Source: Spirochaetales bacterium
Lineage (GTDB): Bacteria; Spirochaetota; Spirochaetia; SZUA-6; DRHE01
Length of the DNA: 31,678 bases
Direction: 5' to 3'
NCBI GenBank assembly: GCA_016935715.1
Contig: JAFGQJ010000414.1
Span: 1-31,678 of the forward strand
A program made the position numbers and the translations under genes. How positions within the stretch are numbered: position 1 is the stretch's first letter; each line of letters opens with the position of its first letter. The notes beneath the pieces were generated by a model that was not told the DNA's origin, ran no database searches, and saw only the letters and a list, made by a program, of their open reading frames with translations. Of this stretch, positions 8,190 through 15,300 are shown one piece after another.

Positions 8190-9176
8190 CTACGATCCTT
8201 TCAGTCGTTCCTCGATCTCCCCGTAAAGGCGCTGAGTGATCGGGGTCGGCACTCCCAGCTCCCTTCCCAGGTGGACGATCGTACCCCCAAACAGGTCCCC
8301 CTCGTTGCGCCCGCCTTTCTCCACGTCCCGCTGGTAGGAGGTCTTGGTCTCCGGGGGAAAGTTCTCCGCCTTGCTGATGGACCCTTCGATGATCTCCCCG
8401 GCAAATTCGATCCCCCGCCGTGCCGCCAGTGCCAGGATCTCCCCCATGATTCCAGCCACCAGCTCTCTCAACTGCGAATCCGACAGCACGGCGCCGAAGG
8501 GCTGATCCGCCCAGGCGGTGACCAGGCCGAAGGAGGCGATGAACAGGTACTTTTCCCAGATGGCGGGATAGGCATCCCGTTCCTGCCGCACCGATATGCC
8601 GGCCTGTTCCAACAGCGCGGCCACGGGGGAGGGATCGTACTGCGGGAAATCCGGATCCCGGCCGCAGATCAGCAGACCGGCCATGCCTTTCTGGGTGACG
8701 ACCCCGGGCCGGTCGATGCTCGCGCTCACGTAGACGCAGGCGGGCAGCACGATCCCGGTTTTCACGTGGCGGCGGATGCGCTCCCGGATGTCGACCCCGT
8801 TGAGAAGCGGCATGATCTTCGTGCCCTGTTTCACAACCGGAGCCAGCCGTCTGCTCACCTCATCCAGGTCGTATCCCTTGACGCAGACAAGGCAGAGATC
8901 CGGCGTGCCCGGCTGCTCGATTGCCTCCGCGGCCTGGTGGGGCCGGCACAGCAGGCCGCCGTGCTCGGAGGTGTTGAGCAGCAGGCCGCCCGCCTGGATC
9001 TCCCGCAGATGGGCGCCGCGGGCGATGAATCCGATCCGTACCGATCCCCCGCCGCCCTCCTTTTTCTCATCCGCCCCGTAATGGCGGGCCAGCAGCCCTC
9101 CGAAGTATCCCCCCACCCCTCCGATACCCACCACCAGCACCTTTGACACTCCGTTGCCGCCCGTGTAGTCGCTCAT
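8190..9176 (-). CDS. panE: 2-dehydropantoate 2-reductase (ketopantoate reductase) family protein
   Basis: A 328-residue PanE/ApbA family oxidoreductase; the founding reaction is NADPH-dependent reduction of 2-dehydropantoate to pantoate for CoA synthesis. Seen: N-terminal Rossmann motif VLVVGIGGVGGYFGGLLA, the LVCVKGYD segment with the conserved Lys, LPLLNGVD, and the C-terminal helical domain with IWEKYLF and SYQRDVEKGGRNEGDLFGG, where the family has its Asn/Ser/Glu substrate contacts. AGGAGG lies eight bases before the ATG. An Asp/Gly-rich insert (DEKKEGGGGS) sits after the first helix. It is divergent from the CoA-disulfide reductase gene, which supports a link to CoA. Paralogues of unknown substrate are common in this family. 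Confidence 0.8.
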   Translation of the reverse strand: MSDYTGGNGVSKVLVVGIGGVGGYFGGLLARHYGADEKKEGGGGSVRIGFIARGAHLREIQAGGLLLNTSEHGGLLCRPHQAAEAIEQPGTPDLCLVCVKGYDLDEVSRRLAPVVKQGTKIMPLLNGVDIRERIRRHVKTGIVLPACVYVSASIDRPGVVTQKGMAGLLICGRDPDFPQYDPSPVAALLEQAGISVRQERDAYPAIWEKYLFIASFGLVTAWADQPFGAVLSDSQLRELVAGIMGEILALAARRGIEFAGEIIEGSISKAENFPPETKTSYQRDVEKGGRNEGDLFGGTIVHLGRELGVPTPITQRLYGEIEERLKGS

Positions 9177-9203
9177 CAGTCACTCCTCCTTTCCCCGCCG
9201 TGT

Positions 9204-9232
9204 TTGACCACCGGTGCCGATTCATGGATACT
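9204..9232 (+). promoter_or_regulatory. Candidate sigma-70 promoter for the CoA-disulfide reductase gene
   Basis: TTGACC (9204-9209) and GATACT (9227-9232) with a 17-nt spacer match the consensus at 5/6 and 4/6. The predicted start near 9239 gives a leader of about 37 nt with GGAGAG before the ATG. Confidence 0.45.
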
Positions 9233-9275
9233 ACAGCTATACGGCGAAAAACCACAACCGGACACGGAGAGAAAA

Positions 9276-11003
9276 ATGGCAAAAATCGTAATCGTCGGCG
9301 GGGTGGCGGGGGGAGCGAGCACCGCGGCCAGGCTGCGCAGGATGGACGAGCAGGCCCAGATCGTGCTGTTCGAGCGGGGGCGGTACATCTCCTACGCCAA
9401 CTGCGGGCTGCCCTACTACATCGGCGACGTGATCGACGAAAGGGACCGTCTGTTCGTCCAGACCCCCGAGGGGTTCTCCGCCCGCTTCAAAATCGACGTG
9501 CGAGTCCTCTCTGAGGTCACCCGGATCGATCTCAAAGCGAAACAGGTCGAGGTCACCGATTCAAGGAGGAAAAAAACCTACCGGGAGAGTTACGACAAGC
9601 TGGTGCTCTCCCCCGGTGCCGAACCGGTAAAGCCTCCGATCCCCGGAATCGATCTGGAGGGAATCTTCACCGTGCGCAATGTTCCCGATACGGACCGGAT
9701 CAAGGACTACATAGAGCGGCGCAAGGTGAAGCGGGCGCTGATCGTCGGGGCGGGCTTCATCGGGCTGGAGATGGCGGAGAACCTCCATCGCCGCGGCATC
9801 CGGGTCACCATCGTCGAGATGGCCGAACAGGTGATGACCCCCCTGGATTTCGAAATGGCGGCGGAGGTCCACCAGCACCTGAAATCCAAGAACGTCGAGT
9901 TCTACCTGAAAGAGGCGGTTACCGCTTTCCAGAGCAGCGGCGGACGGCTGACGGCGCGGCTGGCCTGCGGCAAGGAGCTGCCGGTCGATCTGGTAATACT
10001 GGGCGTCGGGGTTCGGCCAGACAGCGCCCTGGCCCGGGAGGCGGGATTGGCCACGGGCGATCGGGGAGGAATCCGGGTCGACGAGCACATGCAGAGCTCC
10101 GATCCCGACGTCTACGCCCTCGGGGACGCGGTCGAGTTTCCCCATCCGCTGTTGGGCAAGCCCATGACCGTCTATCTTGCGGGCCCGGCCAACAAGCAGG
10201 GCAGGATCGTGGCGGACAACATCGTGCAGGGCAACACGCGGCGCTACAAAGGGTCGATCGCCACGGCCATCGCCAAGGTCTTCGATCTCACCGTGGCCGC
10301 CACCGGCCTGTCGGAGAAAGTGCTCAGGGCCGAGGGGATCGCCTTCGTTTCCTCGATCACCCATTCCGCCTCCCACGCGGGCTACTACCCGGACGCCCAG
10401 CCCACCAGCCTGAAGATCGTCTTCAGTCCGACCGACGGCCGCCTGTTCGGAGCCCAGATCGTGGGCTACGAGGGGGTGGACAAGCGCATCGATATGATCG
10501 CCACGGTGCTCAAGCAGGGCGGAACGGTTTACGATCTGCAGGAGATCGAGCACGCCTACGCACCGCCCTTTTCCTCGGCCAAAGACCCGGTGAACATAGC
10601 CGGCTTCGTGGCGGAAAACATCATCAATGGACTGGTGAAGGTCGTGCACTGGCACGAGCTCACTCCCGAACAGCTGTCCCGCTCGTTCGTCCTCGATGTA
10701 CGGGAAGCGGAGGAGGTGGAGAAAGGCAGGATCGAGTGCGCGCTCAACATCCCCCTCAACTCCCTGCGCGATCGACTCCGGGAGCTGCCCCGGGACAGAC
10801 GGATCATCGTGTACTGCGCCGCGGGGCTGCGGGCCTACCTGGCCTGCCGGATCCTGAGCCAGAACGGATTCCCCGAGGTGTACAATCTGTCCGGAGGCTA
10901 CACGACCTACGAGTTCGTCACCGAGAAACAGTCCAACGAAGATATATTCGAGGGCAACGTGATCGGGAAGGACGACACCATCTACCAGACCGCGGTTGAC
11001 TGA
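9276..11003 (+). CDS. CoA-disulfide reductase fused to a rhodanese domain
   Basis: A 575-residue FAD/NAD(P)H disulfide reductase with a C-terminal rhodanese domain (CoADR-Rhd architecture). These enzymes reduce CoA disulfide, CoA persulfide or polysulfide. Seen: FAD-binding GGVAGGASTAARLRR, the single redox-active cysteine in SYANCGLPYY (Cys43, as in characterised CoADRs), NAD(P)-binding LIVGAGFIGLEMAENL, and VYALGDAVEF. From about residue 475 a rhodanese domain carries YCAAGLRAYLACRIL with Cys514 as the expected persulfide carrier. The start at 9276 follows GGAGAG; the upstream in-frame extension lacks such support. In anaerobes this fusion is linked to sulfur or persulfide handling, consistent with the sulfide-assimilation genes near 28000-30000. 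Exact substrate is inferred. Confidence 0.9.
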   Translation: MAKIVIVGGVAGGASTAARLRRMDEQAQIVLFERGRYISYANCGLPYYIGDVIDERDRLFVQTPEGFSARFKIDVRVLSEVTRIDLKAKQVEVTDSRRKKTYRESYDKLVLSPGAEPVKPPIPGIDLEGIFTVRNVPDTDRIKDYIERRKVKRALIVGAGFIGLEMAENLHRRGIRVTIVEMAEQVMTPLDFEMAAEVHQHLKSKNVEFYLKEAVTAFQSSGGRLTARLACGKELPVDLVILGVGVRPDSALAREAGLATGDRGGIRVDEHMQSSDPDVYALGDAVEFPHPLLGKPMTVYLAGPANKQGRIVADNIVQGNTRRYKGSIATAIAKVFDLTVAATGLSEKVLRAEGIAFVSSITHSASHAGYYPDAQPTSLKIVFSPTDGRLFGAQIVGYEGVDKRIDMIATVLKQGGTVYDLQEIEHAYAPPFSSAKDPVNIAGFVAENIINGLVKVVHWHELTPEQLSRSFVLDVREAEEVEKGRIECALNIPLNSLRDRLRELPRDRRIIVYCAAGLRAYLACRILSQNGFPEVYNLSGGYTTYEFVTEKQSNEDIFEGNVIGKDDTIYQTAVD

Positions 11004-11027
11004 GCTTGAGCTTCGCGTTCTGCATTC

Positions 11028-11056
11028 TCGACAGCCCCGCATCCCCCTGTTATAGT
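11028..11056 (+). promoter_or_regulatory. Sigma-70 type promoter of the gltS-DUF4432-metal operon
   Basis: TCGACA (11028-11033), exactly 17 nt, then TATAGT (11051-11056): each box matches consensus at 5/6. Predicted start near 11063, 17 nt before the gltS ATG, leaves room for the GGAGGT ribosome-binding site. No other comparable promoter was seen before the next four genes. Confidence 0.65.
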
Positions 11057-11079
11057 GTCAGAAACCCGGAGGTGCACGG

Positions 11080-12489
11080 ATGAACTTTTCCTGGTCTATC
11101 TTCCTGGATCTCGGACTGATCTGCGCCGCCCTGCTGATCGCCACCCTCATTCGATCGAACGTGCGTTTCTTTCAGAAATTCCTGATCCCCAACGCCCTGA
11201 TCGCCGGGTTTATCCTCCTCCCCTTCTACAACTATGCCGCCCCCAGGCTGGGCATGAGCACCCAGGGCCTGGAAAACATCGTGTTTCACCTGTTGAACCT
11301 CTCCTTCGTGGCCATGAGCCTGCGGGGAATGGGAATGAAGGGAGCGGGCAAAAGAATCTTCTCCTCCGCTGTGACCATCATCATCCAGTACACCCTGCAG
11401 GTGATCGTGGGCTTCGGCCTGACCCTGGCGCTCATCTACACCTTCCTGCCAAGGTTGTTCCCGAGCTTCGGTCTGCTCATGCCGCTGGGTTTCGGCCTGG
11501 GACCGGGACAGGCCTTCGCCATCGGCAAAGGCTGGGAAGCTCTGGGCTTCGAAGGCGGCGGCAATCTGGGGCTGATGTTCGCCGCCGTCGGCTACCTCTG
11601 GGCCTGCTTCCTGGGCATCGCCCTGATCACCATCGGCCGCAGGCGGGGCTGGATGGATTCCGAGCTGTCCGGACTGATCGAACAGCGCCGGCTGCGCACG
11701 GGGATCCTGCCTTCGAAGGAAAGCAGACCCGTTGGCAGCCTGCTGACCACCGAAACCGAAGCCATCGACACCCTCTCCCTCAACCTGGCCCTGGTCCTGG
11801 GCGTATACCTGCTGGCCTACCTCTGCCTGCAGCTGCTGACCTTCCTCCTGTCCCTGGCCGGTGCGATGGGAGCCCAGCTGGCGGCAAACCTCTGGGGGAT
11901 CGCCTTCATCTTCGCTGCAGTCATCGCCATGTTCGTCAAGCGGATCTTCCGGGCCTTCAAGATCGATCACGCCGTCGACAATGGGACCCTGACCCGCCTG
12001 GCCGGCGGCTGCATCGACATCATGGTCACCGCAGCCATCGCCGCAATCGCCATCGTTCTGCTGACCCGCTTCTGGATTCCGATCCTGGTGATCGCGGTGG
12101 TGGGCGGCCTGGTGAGCACCATCACGATTTTCTGGACCGTGTCCCGGCTGTTCACCGACCACCTCTTTACCAGGGCCATCATGTTCTACGGCAATCTCAC
12201 CGGCACCTTGTCCACCGGCCTTGCCCTGCTTCGAGTCGTGGATCCGGATTTCAAGACCCCGGTGGCCACCGACTACATGTACGGTACGGGAATCACCTTC
12301 GTGCTGGCCATACCCCTGATCCTGATGCTCAATCTCCCCGGATACTGGTACTCGACGGGCCGGATCGGATACCTGTGGACCACCCTGGCGATCATCGCCG
12401 CCTACGTGATCTTCTCCGTGGTCAGCTACACCCTGCTGGCGGGCAAACGGGCGTTCCGAAACGCCTCTTCACTTTGGCTGAAGGAGTAG
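11080..12489 (+). CDS. GltS-type sodium/glutamate symporter family protein
   Basis: A 469-residue integral membrane protein resembling the ESS (GltS) family, which imports glutamate with Na+. Seen: about 10-12 hydrophobic segments in two halves, each with a Gly-rich re-entrant segment as in the family: PLGFGLGPGQAFAIGKGWE in the first half, and MFYGNLTGTLSTGLALLRVVDPDFKTP in the second. A hydrophilic loop near residue 205-235 (RLRTGILPSKESRPVGS) separates the halves. It is longer than E. coli GltS (401 residues). GGAGGT is seven bases before the ATG. It is the first gene of a run whose other members concern sugars and metals, so the substrate may not be glutamate. Confidence 0.8.
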   Translation: MNFSWSIFLDLGLICAALLIATLIRSNVRFFQKFLIPNALIAGFILLPFYNYAAPRLGMSTQGLENIVFHLLNLSFVAMSLRGMGMKGAGKRIFSSAVTIIIQYTLQVIVGFGLTLALIYTFLPRLFPSFGLLMPLGFGLGPGQAFAIGKGWEALGFEGGGNLGLMFAAVGYLWACFLGIALITIGRRRGWMDSELSGLIEQRRLRTGILPSKESRPVGSLLTTETEAIDTLSLNLALVLGVYLLAYLCLQLLTFLLSLAGAMGAQLAANLWGIAFIFAAVIAMFVKRIFRAFKIDHAVDNGTLTRLAGGCIDIMVTAAIAAIAIVLLTRFWIPILVIAVVGGLVSTITIFWTVSRLFTDHLFTRAIMFYGNLTGTLSTGLALLRVVDPDFKTPVATDYMYGTGITFVLAIPLILMLNLPGYWYSTGRIGYLWTTLAIIAAYVIFSVVSYTLLAGKRAFRNASSLWLKE

Positions 12490-12516
12490 ATCCTGATCAA
12501 ATATCGGAGGAATACC

Positions 12517-13614
12517 ATGGCTGAATATCTCGGACGCAGCTGGAAAAAACAGGAGCTGCTCTCCCTGATCGGCGATCCGAAGCAGATCGCCGGCGTCACC
12601 CGCTCGACCCTGGAGGAGGGAAAGGCGGCGGGGGTGGGGGCGCTGCAGGTGAACACGGGCGGCGGCCTGGAGTTCACCGTTCTTCCCGGCCGGGGCATGG
12701 ACATCGCCGGGGCGTTTTTCCAGGGCAAAGCGCTGAGTTTTCTTTCCCCTACCGGAATCACCTCCCCGGCCTACTACGACGAGCCGGGACTGGCCTGGCT
12801 GCGCAGCTTTTTTGCCGGGCTGCTCACCACCTGCGGCATCACCAACGCCGGCGCTCCCAGCCAGGATCAGGGCCGGGCTTTCGGGCTCCACGGCCGGCTG
12901 TCCAACGCCGCTGCGGAAGATGTGTCCGTGGAGCAGGATTGGCAGGGGGATGAGTACCGCCTGGCGGTAAAGGGACGGATCCGGGAAGCCCAGGCCATGG
13001 GAGAGAACCTGCTGCTGACCCGCACCATCGAAACGCGGCTGGGAGCGAGGGGTTTCGACCTGGAGGACCGGATCGAAAACCGGGGCTTCGACGAGCAGCC
13101 GCTCATGATGCTCTACCACTGCAATTTCGGCTTTCCCCTGCTCGGCCCGAACGCTCGGATCGTCGCTCCGATCCGGAAAACCACCGCCCGGAACGAGGAG
13201 GCGCGCCGGGACAGAGGAGTCGAAGAGGCCCGGATCTTTCCGGAGCCCATTGCGGGATACCAGGAGAAGGTGTTCTTTCACACCCTGGCAGCCGATCCGG
13301 AGGGCGGCACCTTCATCGCCCTGCTCAACCGGGACATCGGGGACGGGACGCCCCTGGGCATCGTTCTGCGCTTCAAGCTCGACGAGCTGCCGCAGCTCAC
13401 CGAGTGGAAGATGCCCCGCAAGGGCTTCTACGTGCTGGGGCTGGAGCCCGGCACGGTGACCCCGGTCGGCCGCGGAGCCCTGCGGGCGGAGGGCAGGCTG
13501 CCGATGCTGGCCGGGCAGAGCGAATACCGGATCCACATCCGCTTCGAGGTGCTGTCATCGACGGCCGAGATGGACAGCCTCGAAAAGGAAGCGGAGGGAT
13601 TGATCGGGAAATAG
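12517..13614 (+). CDS. DUF4432 family aldose-epimerase-like protein
   Basis: A 365-residue protein of the DUF4432 family, which has the galactose-mutarotase beta-sandwich fold. Seen: LEFTVLPGRGMDIAGAFFQGKALSF near residue 50-75, a characteristic start of this family, FFAGLLTTCGITNAG, FGLHGRLSN with a conserved His, LMMLYHCNFGFPLL with a second His, and EWKMPRKGFYVLGLEPGT near the C-terminus. These are the expected sugar-contact positions by analogy with GalM. GGAGG lies seven bases before the ATG, and the gap to gltS is 27 nt. Members of the family are generally found with carbohydrate catabolic genes; the actual sugar is unknown, and no sugar kinase or dehydrogenase is adjacent here. Confidence 0.83.
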   Translation: MAEYLGRSWKKQELLSLIGDPKQIAGVTRSTLEEGKAAGVGALQVNTGGGLEFTVLPGRGMDIAGAFFQGKALSFLSPTGITSPAYYDEPGLAWLRSFFAGLLTTCGITNAGAPSQDQGRAFGLHGRLSNAAAEDVSVEQDWQGDEYRLAVKGRIREAQAMGENLLLTRTIETRLGARGFDLEDRIENRGFDEQPLMMLYHCNFGFPLLGPNARIVAPIRKTTARNEEARRDRGVEEARIFPEPIAGYQEKVFFHTLAADPEGGTFIALLNRDIGDGTPLGIVLRFKLDELPQLTEWKMPRKGFYVLGLEPGTVTPVGRGALRAEGRLPMLAGQSEYRIHIRFEVLSSTAEMDSLEKEAEGLIGK

Positions 13615-13643
13615 AGCGATACCGGGCACATCGAGGAGGAGTC

Positions 13644-14462
13644 ATGATCGTCGAGTGGTTCGAGTCCCTGGATCCGATCGTCCAGGCTCTGCTGGCCACC
13701 TGTTTCACCTGGTTCCTGACGGCTGCCGGAGCCGGCCTGGTTTTCTTTTTCAAGACCATCAACCGCAATGTGCTGGACGGGATGCTCGGGTTCGCCGCCG
13801 GCGTGATGATCGCGGCCAGCTTCTGGTCCCTCCTGGCCCCGGCCATCGAAATGGCGGAGAAAGAATCGAGCCTGCCGGCTTTCGTCCCAGCCGCCGCAGG
13901 TTTTCTCCTGGGCGGCGCCTTTCTGTTCACGGTGGATAAGATCCTGCCGCATCTGCACCTGGGCTTGCCGCGAACCGAGGCCGAAGGGATATCCACGACC
14001 TGGCAGCGCAGCATCCTGCTCGTTTTGGCCATCACCCTGCACAACTTTCCCGAAGGGCTGGCCGTCGGAGTGGCCTTCGGAGCCCTGGCCGCCGATCTTC
14101 CCTCGGCGACCCTGGCCGGGGCTGTGGCTCTGGCTCTGGGCATCGGGATCCAAAACTTCCCCGAGGGTACCGCCGTGTCGGTGCCGCTGCGCCGGGAGGG
14201 CCTGTCCAGATTCCGGTCCTTCTTCTGGGGACAGGCTTCAGGAGTTGTCGAGCCGATAGCCGGGGTCCTGGGCGCCGTGGCGGTCATCGTGGTCAAGCCC
14301 CTGCTGCCCTATGCCCTGGCCTTCGCCGCAGGGGCCATGATCTACGTGGTGGTCGAAGAGCTGATTCCGGAATCACAGGCAGAGTCGAGCACGGACGTGG
14401 CCACCATCGGCGCCATGCTGGGATTCACGGTGATGATGACCCTGGATGTGGCGCTGGGTTAG
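13644..14462 (+). CDS. ZIP family metal transporter, GufA/ZupT type
   Basis: A 272-residue ZIP-family transporter that moves divalent metals (Zn2+, Fe2+, Mn2+) into the cytoplasm. Seen: about eight hydrophobic segments, a short His-containing segment ILPHLHLGLP in the loop before TM4, HNFPEGLAVG (starting at residue 133) in TM4, and GIQNFPEGTAVS (around 169-180) in TM5, the paired binuclear-site motifs of the GufA subgroup. EELIPESQ follows near the C-terminus as in the family. The in-frame upstream region belongs to the previous gene; the ATG at 13644 follows GAGGAGGA and is right for the family. It is followed within 8 nt by a GDT1-type transporter and then a ferritin-like gene, suggesting a metal-homeostasis role. 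Confidence 0.92.
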   Translation: MIVEWFESLDPIVQALLATCFTWFLTAAGAGLVFFFKTINRNVLDGMLGFAAGVMIAASFWSLLAPAIEMAEKESSLPAFVPAAAGFLLGGAFLFTVDKILPHLHLGLPRTEAEGISTTWQRSILLVLAITLHNFPEGLAVGVAFGALAADLPSATLAGAVALALGIGIQNFPEGTAVSVPLRREGLSRFRSFFWGQASGVVEPIAGVLGAVAVIVVKPLLPYALAFAAGAMIYVVVEELIPESQAESSTDVATIGAMLGFTVMMTLDVALG

Positions 14463-14470
14463 GCGGAAAA

Positions 14471-14755
14471 ATGTTTTTGAATCTGAAACTCATCGCCTCC
14501 ACCTTCCTCATGATTTTCCTGGCCGAGCTGGGAGACAAGACGCAGGTTTCGATCTTCGCCCTGGCGGCCAACCGCAGGGCCCTCCTCTCGGTGCTCATCG
14601 GCGCCACGGGGGCCTTGATTCTGAGCACCCTGATCGCCGCGGCTCTGGGTTCGGCAATCGGGCGGTTCATCCCGGAGAAGGTGATCAAGATCGCGGCCGG
14701 GGCCATATTCCTGACCTTCGGAGTCCTGACCCTCTGCGAAGCCTTCAAGAGCTGA
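14471..14755 (+). CDS. Single-domain GDT1/TMEM165 (UPF0016) cation transporter
   Basis: A 94-residue membrane protein with three hydrophobic segments and the family motif ELGDKT at residues 19-24. UPF0016 proteins exchange Mn2+ or Ca2+ for protons; most have two copies of the motif in about 200 residues. Only one copy is present here, so two subunits would be needed to make the usual two-fold site; half-size members are known in bacteria. The start ATG follows GGCGG, a modest ribosome-binding site, 8 nt after the ZIP stop. Co-transcription with an importer of the ZIP family and a ferritin-like protein suggests Mn2+ or Fe2+ balance. No frameshift is seen: the next gene starts 18 nt downstream in its own right. 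Confidence 0.88.
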   Translation: MFLNLKLIASTFLMIFLAELGDKTQVSIFALAANRRALLSVLIGATGALILSTLIAAALGSAIGRFIPEKVIKIAAGAIFLTFGVLTLCEAFKS

Positions 14756-14773
14756 GGAGGGAAGGAGGCAGCC

Positions 14774-15268
14774 ATGCGCCTGATCCGACGCCTGAGGACG
14801 CTTGGGTTCAGGTCGATCCTCTCCAGCGCGCTGACCCTCGAGGAGGAGATCTACGGCCTGTACAGTGCTTTGAACAGCGAGCTTGCCGGCAGGCAGCTGC
14901 ACCCCAGCCTGGTGCGGATACTCGAGGAGGAGATCGACCACCAGCAGCTGATCCGGGATCTGATCCAGGGGCACATCGGCGAGCAGGAGATGGATGACAT
15001 ACTGGAGGGCAGGGACCTTCACCTCCACGATCCCGAGGCGATCGAACCCCTGCCGGCGGAGCGCTGCGCCCCGATCCTGGAGCGCCTGGAGGAAATCCTG
15101 GAGAAGGAGGTGGAGATTTACCTGCTGTTCGCCGGCCTGCACCACAAAGCAAAGATCCCCTTCGCGCGCGGCGCTTTTCGTTTCCTCGAGGAGCAGGAGC
15201 GCACCCACGTACGAATTCTCGAGCGCCTGCTCGGCCGGGAGAACAGCCGGCTCGACGGATCCGGGTAG
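14774..15268 (+). CDS. Ferritin-like/rubrerythrin-like di-iron protein
   Basis: A 164-residue, mostly helical protein with the ferritin-fold metal pattern: Glu cluster at 23-25 in helix A, E53-x-x-H56 in helix B (EEEIDHQQ), Glu112/114 in helix C (EKEVEIYLL), and E142-x-x-H145 in helix D (EQERTHVRIL). Such proteins bind a di-iron or Mn/Fe centre and serve in peroxide reduction or iron handling. There is no C-terminal rubredoxin domain, so any electrons must come from another protein. GGAGG lies upstream of the ATG. It is the last gene of the ZIP-GDT1 run. The class is seen from the motifs; the activity is inferred. Confidence 0.82.
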   Translation: MRLIRRLRTLGFRSILSSALTLEEEIYGLYSALNSELAGRQLHPSLVRILEEEIDHQQLIRDLIQGHIGEQEMDDILEGRDLHLHDPEAIEPLPAERCAPILERLEEILEKEVEIYLLFAGLHHKAKIPFARGAFRFLEEQERTHVRILERLLGRENSRLDGSG

Positions 15269-15300
15269 CGGCGCGCTTTTGCCCCGGCAGGCGCCGGATC
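15258..15300. other. Inverted repeat between convergent genes
   Basis: GATCCGG (15258-15264) and CCGGATC (15294-15300) are perfect 7-bp arms enclosing a GC-rich region with smaller nested repeats. It sits between the ferritin-like gene and the convergent GGDEF gene. There is no U-run, so an intrinsic terminator is doubtful; a structure that blocks opposing transcription is possible. Confidence 0.3.

Noticed and set aside
14471..14755. The short GDT1 gene as a frameshift fragment
   Set aside because: It has a proper start, stop and complete ELGDKT module, and the following gene is a different, intact family; single-module members are known.
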